Positions 1 to 9,552 of a DNA stretch of 37,401 nt are shown here, piece by piece. Source of the stretch: Kofleriaceae bacterium (GTDB lineage Bacteria > Myxococcota_A > Polyangia > Haliangiales > Haliangiaceae); the NCBI GenBank assembly GCA_024762925.1, contig JANTGM010000055.1, positions 1-37,401 on the forward strand, read 5' to 3'. Below the pieces are notes generated by a model, which was given only the letters and a program-made list of their open reading frames with translations, was not told the origin of the DNA and did not search any database. Position 1 is the stretch's first letter; each line of letters starts with the position of its first letter. The position numbers and the translations under genes were made by a program.

Positions 1-156
1 CTCGCCAGCAAACGAGCTGACTTCGCGATCACGAATCAATGTCCATGGATCGCGCACTGGTGCGCGATTCATGAATATAGAACGCGCTCACTCGTCTTCT
101 TGCCCGCTCGAGAGACTGGCTCTGCCAGTCTTCCTCGGTCGCTGCCCCAGCAAACT
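1..156. repeat. Dispersed palindromic repeat, left copy (tandem junction of two units)
   Basis: Positions 1-55 (half A) match the reverse complement of 37132-37186 at 54 of 55 bases. Positions 57-156 (half B) match the reverse complement of 37201-37306 at roughly 90 percent, apart from a six-base and a one-base indel. At the right end of the window the reverse-complement order is B then A within one unit. Here it is A then B, so this locus looks like the junction of two tandem units: the first runs off the window start and the second lacks its A half. The junction is a perfect palindrome, ATCGCGCACTGGTGCGCGAT (49-68). Inside B lies a second hairpin, AGACTGGC-tct-GCCAGTCT (114-132). No protein is apparent. 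Confidence 0.85.
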
Positions 157-443
157 AGCCGTTCCGTTCCTACGAATCGGATCGCTCAAGTCTTGGGCTC
201 AGAGAACTTGAGAAACTCCAGAATGCTGCCGACCTCGGCAATTCTATTGGCAAAGAACGTCGACCCACTCGTCACGAAGACGCGTAAGCTCAGAATAGAG
301 ACATGCCTGGCCACTTCGACCAAGCGAATCCAGTTGAGCAAGTTGAAAACACATTGCTTGGGTGATGAATCCCAATAGCGGCCAACCTGGAAGAGGGCTT
401 TTATTAAGCGAGAACGTTGAAGTTGGGACGCGGCTCTCGAACC
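157..443. other. Gene-free stretch downstream of the lipoprotein gene
   Basis: No convincing gene, tRNA or terminator is seen here. Short open frames exist but have neither a ribosome binding site nor recognisable protein character. A 6-bp inverted repeat (GGCTCT 432-437 with AGAGCC 446-451) straddles the stop codon of the upstream minus-strand lipoprotein. It could be a weak 3' hairpin, but it has no T run. Confidence 0.4.
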
Positions 444-1145
444 CTAGAGCCCCCGGAGTTTTCCATCACGCCACATATACTGCGCTTCTTCGATGGGAGC
501 GTTCTCGCATGTTCGCTTGACGACCACATCACCTGCGCCATCGCACTGCAGATCACCGATGTACACCACGGATGTACACACATTATCGTTGGCGCCAAGT
601 GTCTTCGACCAGAGCAGTTTCAGGCCAGACAGCGTATAGGCCGCAATGTTCTTCTCCCTCTCATCGCCACCGCCAGAGGTCGAATAGACGACCCAAAGCT
701 CCGGGCGTTCATCGCCAATGATGTTGGCTACGAAGACATGATCAAGCGAAACACCGCCCTCGAGAACCGATGGCAAACCAGTATCGGCCTTCTTCACGAA
801 GAAGCCATGGTCGTTGCGCTCGATGAGTGCAACGCCAGCCGAGCACTCGCCCTCCTCACAGCCACTGAGCGCGACGAGCAGGTCTCCTGTTGGCCCCCAA
901 TTCGCGTAGCCAATCTCCGAACCTAGACCAAGCCCCAGCACTAGGTTGTCGACTTTGCTTTCATCTTCATCCAACACGGGCTCGCCGTCGTCTTCAGATG
1001 CGACGGCAGCGAACTCTAGCGCCTGCAGATTGGGAGAACAGACGGGGGGAGTTGGCGAGGCCAAGCGGTCTACCTGCGCTTTCGTTGTGGAGGAACCTCC
1101 ACATGCATTGAGCAGCAGAAGCAGCGCGAGCGCTACCCGAGTCAT
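444..1145 (-). CDS. Lipoprotein with FG-GAP/VCBS-like segments
   Basis: This is a 233-residue predicted lipoprotein of unknown function. It begins MTRVALALLLLLNAC, a short hydrophobic signal with a lipobox ending at Cys15, followed by GGSS. The body contains two segments of the form IxGDxRPELWVVYS and IGDLQCDGAGDVVV, which resemble the Asp-rich calcium-binding loops of FG-GAP/VCBS repeats. A surface-exposed beta-propeller-like fold is therefore possible but unproven. The open frame extends much further upstream into pgi. The internal ATG at 1145 is preferred because it creates the signal peptide and lies one base after the pgi stop. It is the last gene of the run that includes BrkB and pgi, so it is probably translated from the same transcript. 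Confidence 0.72.
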   Translation of the reverse strand: MTRVALALLLLLNACGGSSTTKAQVDRLASPTPPVCSPNLQALEFAAVASEDDGEPVLDEDESKVDNLVLGLGLGSEIGYANWGPTGDLLVALSGCEEGECSAGVALIERNDHGFFVKKADTGLPSVLEGGVSLDHVFVANIIGDERPELWVVYSTSGGGDEREKNIAAYTLSGLKLLWSKTLGANDNVCTSVVYIGDLQCDGAGDVVVKRTCENAPIEEAQYMWRDGKLRGL

Positions 1146-1146
1146 T

Positions 1147-4144
<2,998 letters not shown>

Positions 4145-4148
<4 letters not shown>

Positions 4149-5026
4149 GTCCAGTCCTCCAGTGCTTCGGTTTCGCGTGCGGACAACACGAGGTCGGCTT
4201 GGTGCCGGCTTGTGAGGTCCAATCCTCTGCCCGATAGGGAAACGTCTGAAATTCGCAAGAGGGCGGGGGATTGGCAGCCAGATGGGCAGTACGCTAGGGT
4301 CAGGGCGACAAATTCCTTTGTGTCGGGTGGGACGAGAAGGGCCAGCGCGTCGTCTAACTGGTTTGCAAGCATTGCGCGAACCAAGTCTTTGCTGACGCCA
4401 TGGGCAGCGTTGCGCGTGTCGGCGAATTGATACCACTGGTGACACTGCACACATGCAGGTTCACGGGCCCGCGCTCGTGGCCAGTAGGCGGCAGCCAATA
4501 CCGCGAATAAGAGCTCGGCCAGGTAGAGACCCACGCCCAACTGGGGCCCAACTTTGCTGCTGGCTCCATCGATCGGCGTGTGACCGTCACCAAGACCAAA
4601 GTAGGTGCGAAGGTAGTTGGCAAAGGTCATCGCCGAGAGCGCCTCCGTGAATTCTTGATTGACCTCAGCTTCGGCCCGCCCAAACGAGAGGCTTCGCAGC
4701 CTCTGATCCTCTGCGGTTTCGATGTTCCGTGCCAGATCGGTGCGGTATTTCTGATAGTGCGCTCCGCCAATGGCACCAAGCGTCGCGAGGATCGCGAGGC
4801 TGGCTGCAGCCAGCGAGTGGGCAAACACGGTTCGCCCCGAGACCCAACTAAGAAGAAGTCCAATAAGCAACGCCGGGGCTAAGGTACCGATGAAGAGGAT
4901 GTCGCCAACGCTGCCAAGACGTGGCCACACAACAGAGAGTACGAGGGATGCTCCCGCTGCAGCACAGAGCATCGCCACAGCAGCCCGAGGTGTTGGGCGC
5001 AGGGTCGGGCGATACGGGCGAGCCAT
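4145..5026 (-). CDS. Four-helix membrane protein with C-terminal zinc-ribbon-like cysteines
   Basis: Unrecognised 293-residue protein. Hydrophobic segments at about 17-35, 42-62, 68-90 and 163-183 predict four transmembrane helices, with a long polar loop (91-160) between the third and fourth. The C-terminal soluble part has Cys192-x2-Cys195-His196 and Cys247-x3-Cys251. CxxCH would normally suggest haem c. However, the positive-inside pattern (RPYRPTLRPTPR at the N-terminus, RARAR after helix 4) puts this domain in the cytoplasm, so a structural zinc site is more likely. It ends by overlapping the GTG of the BrkB gene. A -10-like TAGGCT lies six bases before the ATG, with no ribosome binding site, suggesting a leaderless message. 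Confidence 0.72.
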
Positions 5027-5032
5027 GCCCGG

Positions 5033-5038
5033 AGCCTA
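5033..5038 (-). promoter_or_regulatory. Candidate -10 element for leaderless membrane-protein gene
   Basis: On the minus strand TAGGCT is followed by six bases and then the ATG at 5026, which would put the transcript start at or next to the start codon. It lies immediately after the TGA of the upstream 214-residue gene. No good -35 is visible at 16-18 bp; TTGACG at 5053-5058 is only 14 bp away. Confidence 0.35.
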
Positions 5039-5683
5039 TCAGGCTAGCTTCTCGTCAATCGCCTCAAGCAACTTGCCAATTGCCTCTTCAACCTGTGCGG
5101 CAACGTCGTGGGAAACTGGAAGATTCGGCTCGGCGATCAATGCTGCGAGCTTTCGCCCTGTGCTGCCGAGCTGGCTCAAAAGTTTGCTCTCGGCATCGGC
5201 ATCGCTAACCGGAAATGCGACCGACTTGAAGCGCCTGGCAAGCATGGGGGCACGTGCTCCCTCGTCGAAGGCGACCCGGCGGATTTCTGCCATGGTGTCT
5301 TCGTCAGCAGCTCCCCGCTCTTCGGCGCGCTGTACAAAATCCACAACTTTCACATCGGGAACCGGCGCATCGTGGCTGGCGTGGGAGCGCTCGATAATTG
5401 TCGGTGCGCTGGATTTGAGAAATCGGAAACTGCCTGTGAGTTTCGCCGCTGTACTAGGCGTGATTTGCAGCTCTTTTTTGCAGTACGCATCAAAGCTCTT
5501 GTAGCCCCAGCCTTCCCAAGAACCGCGCTCCAAAACGCCCGTGAGGGCCTCCGCGAGCTCCAACCAAGACCGCTTGAAGGTCCGCGCCCGGCCTATAACC
5601 TCTGCACGCTCAGGATCGCCTGCAGCAGCAAGCATCTTGTCTTCGAGTTTGCGATCGGTCTTGGTCTTTGCAACAGAACCCAT
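5039..5683 (-). CDS. Hypothetical 214-residue cytosolic protein
   Basis: No family recognised. The protein is soluble, mostly alpha-helical and charged, with no signal peptide or membrane segment. Residues about 50-90 (GSWEGWGYKSFDAYCKKEL, then ITPSTAAKLTGSFRFL) look like a compact helical domain, possibly a helix-turn-helix-like DNA-binding unit, because an ITPSTAAKLTGS segment sits where a recognition helix could be. This is only a guess from sequence texture. The C-terminal 60 residues are helical and acidic. It is upstream of, and in the same direction as, the four-helix membrane protein gene with a 12-base gap, and divergent from the Cys-rich lipoprotein. TACCTA lies seven bases before its ATG. 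Confidence 0.72.
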   Translation of the reverse strand: MGSVAKTKTDRKLEDKMLAAAGDPERAEVIGRARTFKRSWLELAEALTGVLERGSWEGWGYKSFDAYCKKELQITPSTAAKLTGSFRFLKSSAPTIIERSHASHDAPVPDVKVVDFVQRAEERGAADEDTMAEIRRVAFDEGARAPMLARRFKSVAFPVSDADAESKLLSQLGSTGRKLAALIAEPNLPVSHDVAAQVEEAIGKLLEAIDEKLA

Positions 5684-5718
5684 GCCCTGTTAGGTACCAG
5701 GTGCCTACGACACCGAGC

Positions 5719-5740
5719 AGGCCTCAGAAAAGTGAGGCCT
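5719..5740. promoter_or_regulatory. Perfect inverted repeat in divergent intergenic region (operator candidate)
   Basis: AGGCCTCA-N6-TGAGGCCT is an 8-bp perfect inverted repeat lying between the divergent start codons at 5683 and 5800. Its left arm begins where the -35 of the minus-strand gene would be, if TACCTA at 5691-5696 is its -10. There is no T run on either side, so it fits a dimeric-regulator operator better than a terminator. Confidence 0.4.
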
Positions 5741-5751
5741 CTCTACCGGAA

Positions 5752-5771
5752 TTCAGCCCTTTGGTTGCGGC
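5752..5771 (+). promoter_or_regulatory. Shared upstream motif, copy 1
   Basis: TTCAGCCCTTTGGTTGCGGC recurs at 34905-34925 with a single extra C. Both copies lie upstream of a plus-strand lipoprotein gene (28 and 44 bases before the start codons). TTGGTT within it lies 16 bp before TACAAC (5783-5788), a possible -35/-10 pair for this gene. Confidence 0.4.
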
Positions 5772-5799
5772 ACGGCTCCTGCTACAACAAGAGGGCAGG

Positions 5800-6612
5800 A
5801 TGCTGCTCTCGACCAAACCTCTTCGGCTTGCTCTCTTTTTCGGGAGCGTCTTGGCTTTGGGGGGCTGTTTCGGGACGTCCAATGAGGCAACTGCCGATCA
5901 AGGACCTAACTCCGGGGGCGGTGGGGAAGAATTCCCTGAGCCTGGTGACGATTTTGGCGGCAATCAGCAGTGTGAAAGCCCAAGCGACTGTGTTTTAGCG
6001 GCTTCAACATGCTGCGAATGTCCAAGTTTTGCCGCTCCCATCGGTGAGGGATACGACGCTGGTTGTGATGCCGTGGACTGCGAGGCGCCCACAGGAGTTT
6101 GTCCCGCTGTGGAGGCCACCTGCGAGTCTGGTGAGTGCGTGATGATCTGCTCGCCAATCACAACCGACAAAACCTGCACATTTGGCTTTGTGCGCGATGC
6201 AGCTGGCTGTCTCACCAATGAGTGTGCATCACCGGAGAGCGACCTTGGAGAGTGCGAGATCGACACCGACTGTGTGCAGATCCCCGCAGATTGTTGTGGG
6301 TGCGCAAATGGCGGCGAAGATCGTGCGGCACCGGCCACCGATGCCACAGGACTCGTCGATGATCTCAGCTGCCCGCCAAGTCCCGCTTGCCCTGGTGTCG
6401 ATGTATGTGACGAAACGCAAGTCCCACGCTGCGTCACTGGTGCTTGCGTTCTGAGCGATGAGAGCATGAATCCTCAGCCTGATCCTTCGTCTACTCAACT
6501 ATGTGGAACTCCTCAGCTAGAAGCGTGCCCAGCGGGAAGTGTTTGTACGTTGAACGAAGTTTCTGCCAAGGAAGCAAGCAACCTCGGTGTCGGGTCTTGC
6601 TCGGCCGACTAG
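5800..6612 (+). CDS. Cys-rich lipoprotein with two repeated cysteine modules
   Basis: Unrecognised 270-residue secreted protein. The chosen ATG gives a typical lipoprotein signal (LRLALFFGSVLALGGC), followed by a Gly/Pro/Glu-rich linker. Two homologous Cys-rich modules follow. The first runs from QCESPSDCVLAASTCCECP to CESGECVMIC, the second from ECEIDTDCVQIPADCCGC to RCVTGACVLS. Both have the pattern C-x5-DC-CC-x-C and end in a GxCV segment. The paired cysteines suggest a disulfide-stabilised surface protein. An AGAGGGCAGG purine stretch precedes the ATG. The frame is open further upstream, but that would destroy the signal peptide. It is divergent from the 214-residue gene and followed by the kinase gene. 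Confidence 0.75.
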   Translation: MLLSTKPLRLALFFGSVLALGGCFGTSNEATADQGPNSGGGGEEFPEPGDDFGGNQQCESPSDCVLAASTCCECPSFAAPIGEGYDAGCDAVDCEAPTGVCPAVEATCESGECVMICSPITTDKTCTFGFVRDAAGCLTNECASPESDLGECEIDTDCVQIPADCCGCANGGEDRAAPATDATGLVDDLSCPPSPACPGVDVCDETQVPRCVTGACVLSDESMNPQPDPSSTQLCGTPQLEACPAGSVCTLNEVSAKEASNLGVGSCSAD

Positions 6613-6626
6613 TGTCGTTCTCTTCC

Positions 6627-6655
6627 TGTACACAGCCCCAAACCCCGGTCATAAT
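6627..6655 (+). promoter_or_regulatory. Candidate promoter of the Ser/Thr kinase gene
   Basis: TGTACA (6627-6632) and CATAAT (6650-6655) are separated by exactly 17 bp and lie nine bases before the kinase ATG at 6665. Transcription would start only two or three bases before the start codon. No Shine-Dalgarno sequence is present. Confidence 0.45.
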
Positions 6656-6664
6656 TGCAAACCT

Positions 6665-8515
6665 ATGAGCAGTGAAGGGCAGGATCCGTCAGCATCGAGC
6701 TCGGCAGTGGGCAAGAGCGCCGACGACCCGATGATCGGGCAGGTCATTGACAAGCGCTATCGCATTACCTCGAAACTGGGGGAAGGCGGCATGGGCGAGG
6801 TCTATGCGGCCGACCACCTTCGTATTGCTCGCAGCGTGGCGATCAAGCTCTTGCGGGCCGAAGTTCTAACGAACGAAGAAGCCGTGAAGCGCTTTGAGCA
6901 GGAGGCCATGACAGCTTCCTCCATCGGCCACGAAAACATCATTCGCATTGAGGACTCGGGAAAGCTCGAGGACGGTCGCATCTATCTCGCGATGGAGTTG
7001 CTGGCTGGGCAGCCATTCAACGATTTGATCGACAAAGGCCCCGTCGCTCCGGAGCGTCTGCTGCACATTCTCATCCAAACGTGTCATGGGCTGGCCGCTG
7101 CTCATCAAAAGGGCATCGTCCATCGCGACATGAAGCCCGAGAACATCTACATCACCCATGGTCCCGATGGAACGGACCTTCCGAAGTTGCTCGACTTCGG
7201 TATTGCAAAAGTCTCACAGGCCGAAGGTGAGAACCATCTGACGCGAACGGGCACGATCTTTGGAACCCCTTTCTACATGGCTCCCGAGCAGGCGCTTGGC
7301 CAAGCTGTCGATCATCGCGTCGACATCTATGCCATGGGCGTTATCATGTACGAAGTATTCTGTGGTGCGGTGCCTTTTGGTGGAGAGTCCTTCATGGGCA
7401 TTCTCACTCAGCACATCACCTCCGAACCCACACCTCCAAGTACCACCGCTAGCCAACATGGTCGGGTGCTGCCGCCGGGCATCGAAGACATCATTCTTCG
7501 CGCGATGAAGAAAGAGCCAGCGGAACGCTACCAGAGCATGAATGAGCTGGTCGAGGCGTTGATTCCTCTCTATCGTGCAACCGCGGGCGCAGGCATGAGT
7601 ACCTACATGGCTGCGCACAACCCGCCTTCGATGGGGGTTGCACCGGTTGGTGGTCATCCATCTGGCGGCTACCACCCACCTACGGGTTCGCCAACCCCCA
7701 TGCCGGTTATTCGCGATGAAGCGAGCCAGCCCTATTCGGTTCCCCACGACACAAACCGAGGTCACAACACCGGCCATCCCAATCACGTGACAGGTGGCTA
7801 CGCAGGGCACTCGGCTGCGTCCGACTCGCTGATGGTTCCCCCTCGCAAGAGCAAGGCGGGCCTAATTGCGATTCTTCTTCTGGTGCTCGCTGCCGCTGGC
7901 GGTGCTGCAGCATTTTTCTTACTTGGAGGTGAGGATAAGGAAGAAGAGATTGCATCGAACGCAACTAACACCGATACCAACACTCCCGACACGAATCCTG
8001 AGCCGAAGGATCCTGAACCGAACAACCCTGATCCTGAAGAGCCAGACCCAAACAACCCCGATCCCAAAAACGGAACGACAAGTGACCCAGTGGTCGCCAT
8101 TGACGCCGGAGCCGAGGTGGTTCCGCCAGATGTCAACCCAAAGGATCCTCCCGTAGAGGAGCGCGTTACCGTGCTTCTCGACTCAAGGCCTGGTCGCGCG
8201 ACGGTTTACCAGGATGGAAAGAAGATCGGAAAGACACCCCTTGTGTTGCAAGTGTTGCCAAGCGATCCAACGAGCGTGGTGCTCAAATTCAAGCGCTATG
8301 CTGACGAGCAAGTCATTCTCGATGGCAGCAAAACCAAGGTTACAAGCCGGCTCTCTCGCAAAGGACGTGACCCAGGTGGCAAGCCTCCTGTCGACAAGCC
8401 TCCTATCGACAAGCCACCCATCGATAAGCCACCCGTCGACAAGCCGCCGGTTGACAAGCCACCGGTTGACCCCTGTCGCAAGAATCCCAATCTACCTGAG
8501 TGCATGCTTGAGTAG
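6665..8515 (+). CDS. Transmembrane Ser/Thr protein kinase with periplasmic PEGA-like domain
   Basis: 616-residue eukaryotic-like (Hanks-type) protein kinase. The cytoplasmic catalytic domain covers about residues 30-305: glycine loop GEGGMGEVY, VAIK with ATP-binding Lys61, HRDMKPEN with catalytic Asp155, DFG at 177-179 and APE at 206-208. All key residues are present, so it should be active. A Pro/Gly/His-rich juxtamembrane linker (310-395) leads to one membrane helix at 399-421. The periplasmic part has an Asn/Asp/Pro/Glu-rich spacer (430-470), a PEGA-like beta domain (about 500-565, DSRPGRATVYQDGKKIGKTP) and a tail of six KPP(V/I)D repeats. The end carries two cysteines. The ATG at 6665 is chosen because translation from an upstream start would begin inside the preceding lipoprotein gene. 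A TPR protein gene follows. Confidence 0.93.
   Translation: MSSEGQDPSASSSAVGKSADDPMIGQVIDKRYRITSKLGEGGMGEVYAADHLRIARSVAIKLLRAEVLTNEEAVKRFEQEAMTASSIGHENIIRIEDSGKLEDGRIYLAMELLAGQPFNDLIDKGPVAPERLLHILIQTCHGLAAAHQKGIVHRDMKPENIYITHGPDGTDLPKLLDFGIAKVSQAEGENHLTRTGTIFGTPFYMAPEQALGQAVDHRVDIYAMGVIMYEVFCGAVPFGGESFMGILTQHITSEPTPPSTTASQHGRVLPPGIEDIILRAMKKEPAERYQSMNELVEALIPLYRATAGAGMSTYMAAHNPPSMGVAPVGGHPSGGYHPPTGSPTPMPVIRDEASQPYSVPHDTNRGHNTGHPNHVTGGYAGHSAASDSLMVPPRKSKAGLIAILLLVLAAAGGAAAFFLLGGEDKEEEIASNATNTDTNTPDTNPEPKDPEPNNPDPEEPDPNNPDPKNGTTSDPVVAIDAGAEVVPPDVNPKDPPVEERVTVLLDSRPGRATVYQDGKKIGKTPLVLQVLPSDPTSVVLKFKRYADEQVILDGSKTKVTSRLSRKGRDPGGKPPVDKPPIDKPPIDKPPVDKPPVDKPPVDPCRKNPNLPECMLE
8381..8470 (+). repeat. 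Six tandem 15-bp units encoding KPP(V/I)D
   Basis: Six consecutive 15-bp units starting AAGCC encode K-P-P-(V/I)-D in the C-terminal tail of the kinase. The units differ mainly at third positions, so the peptide is kept while the DNA diverges. Slippage could change the copy number without breaking the frame. Confidence 0.9.
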
Positions 8516-8521
8516 CACGGA

Positions 8522-8542
8522 TCACGGCGCTCGGCGCTGTGA
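8522..8542 (+). other. Hairpin between kinase and TPR genes
   Basis: TCACGGCGC-tcg-GCGCTGTGA can form a 9-bp stem (one G:T pair) with a three-base loop, seven bases after the kinase stop. There is no T run. It may be a leaky terminator or a processing/stability element within the kinase-TPR transcript. Confidence 0.4.
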
Positions 8543-8559
8543 CGTAGGAGAGTAAAGAT

Positions 8560-9534
8560 ATGCAAAGGTCTTCCACCTGGATGCGCCAGTTTCTAGCAAT
8601 GCTAGTCGCCTGTGCGGTTTTATTCGCCCCCATTGCGGTCAACATGGCTTCTGCGCAAAGTGCTGACGCCATCGCCGAGGCTCGCGGGCACTATCAACGG
8701 GGGACAAACCTCTTTTCTGCGGGCGACTATAAAGGCGCCATTGCCGAGTATGCAGCTGCAGACAAGCTGGCTCCATCGGCGTTGCTCGAGTTCAACATTG
8801 CACTCTGTTACGACCGTCTTGGGGATCGCCCAGAGGCTTTGCGCCGATATCGAATGTATCTAAGAGAAATGCCGAGTGCGAAGAACCGCGCTTCGGTTGA
8901 GGGCAAGGTGCGACGCCTCGAGGGAGAAATTCGCCAAGAGCAGGAAGCTGAGAGAAAGCGACGGGAAGCTGCCGCTGTGGTCGCAGAGCCCAAGCCGGTT
9001 CCAACGCCCGTACCCACCCCAACGCCAACACCCGAAGTGAATCCCGAAGACATTGTGATTCCCAGAGCGGTTCCAGAGCCAACAGGCCCTGCTCCCAAAG
9101 AGGTCTACACCCCCGGTGGAACTGATGTGGGTCCAGCAGAGACTGCACCTGCGCCCGTCGAGGCCAGCTACACAAGCAATGACCCCGAGCTTTCCCGAGT
9201 GGCTGCGATCGATGTGGCCGCGATTCGCGATCAGCGGGGTGGAAGCACTGCCGCCTACAACGCTAGGTCCTACGACTCAGAACCCTCGCCCGGTGCGCCG
9301 AATCGTGAGACTGCAGGAGCGGGAGCCAACATGAGGAAGCCTGCTGGCGACAAGAAGGAGGCAAAGCCCATCTACAAGCAGTGGTGGTTTTGGGTTGTTG
9401 CTGGCGTAGGCACAATCATCCTGATCGACTTTGCTACCAGCGATTCGTCCTCATCGGGAAACTCCCTATTGCTCGCTCCTCCCATGCGACAAGGCGGAGC
9501 ACCAGCTGCAGGGCCGCTTGAGTGGCGTTTTTAG
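8560..9534 (+). CDS. Secreted TPR protein with C-terminal membrane anchor
   Basis: 324-residue envelope protein. Residues 1-33 form a cleavable-looking signal ending MASAQ. Residues about 38-110 contain two or more TPR-like helices (ARGHYQRGTNLFSAGDYKGA and LEFNIALCYDRLGDRPEAL), which normally mediate protein contacts. A charged helix (EIRQEQEAERKRREAAAV), a Pro-Thr spacer (PVPTPVPTPTPTP) and a low-complexity region follow. A single C-terminal membrane helix lies at about 283-303 (WWFWVVAGVGTIILIDF). GGAG lies before the ATG. The gene follows the kinase by 44 bases with a hairpin between them. A role as a partner of the kinase periplasmic tail is plausible from position only. Confidence 0.82.
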   Translation: MQRSSTWMRQFLAMLVACAVLFAPIAVNMASAQSADAIAEARGHYQRGTNLFSAGDYKGAIAEYAAADKLAPSALLEFNIALCYDRLGDRPEALRRYRMYLREMPSAKNRASVEGKVRRLEGEIRQEQEAERKRREAAAVVAEPKPVPTPVPTPTPTPEVNPEDIVIPRAVPEPTGPAPKEVYTPGGTDVGPAETAPAPVEASYTSNDPELSRVAAIDVAAIRDQRGGSTAAYNARSYDSEPSPGAPNRETAGAGANMRKPAGDKKEAKPIYKQWWFWVVAGVGTIILIDFATSDSSSSGNSLLLAPPMRQGGAPAAGPLEWRF

Positions 9535-9546
9535 GGCAGTTATGCT
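9518..9546 (+). promoter_or_regulatory. Sigma70-like promoter of the cNMP-binding gene (leaderless)
   Basis: TTGAGT (9518-9523) and TATGCT (9541-9546) are separated by exactly 17 bp and lie six bases before the GTG at 9553. The predicted transcript begins at the start codon itself. The -35 is inside the 3' end of the TPR gene. Confidence 0.55.
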
Positions 9547-9552
9547 GCACAC

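Noticed and set aside
100-378. A 92-codon plus-strand frame at the window start
   Set aside because: It begins inside the repeat element, lacks a ribosome binding site and gives a low-complexity product.
417-926. A 169-codon plus-strand frame
   Set aside because: Antisense to the lipoprotein gene at 444-1145, which has a clear lipobox and coupling to pgi.
7214-7810. A 198-codon minus-strand frame inside the kinase gene
   Set aside because: Opposite a kinase gene with all catalytic motifs intact; Cys/His/Arg-rich composition is typical of a mirror frame.
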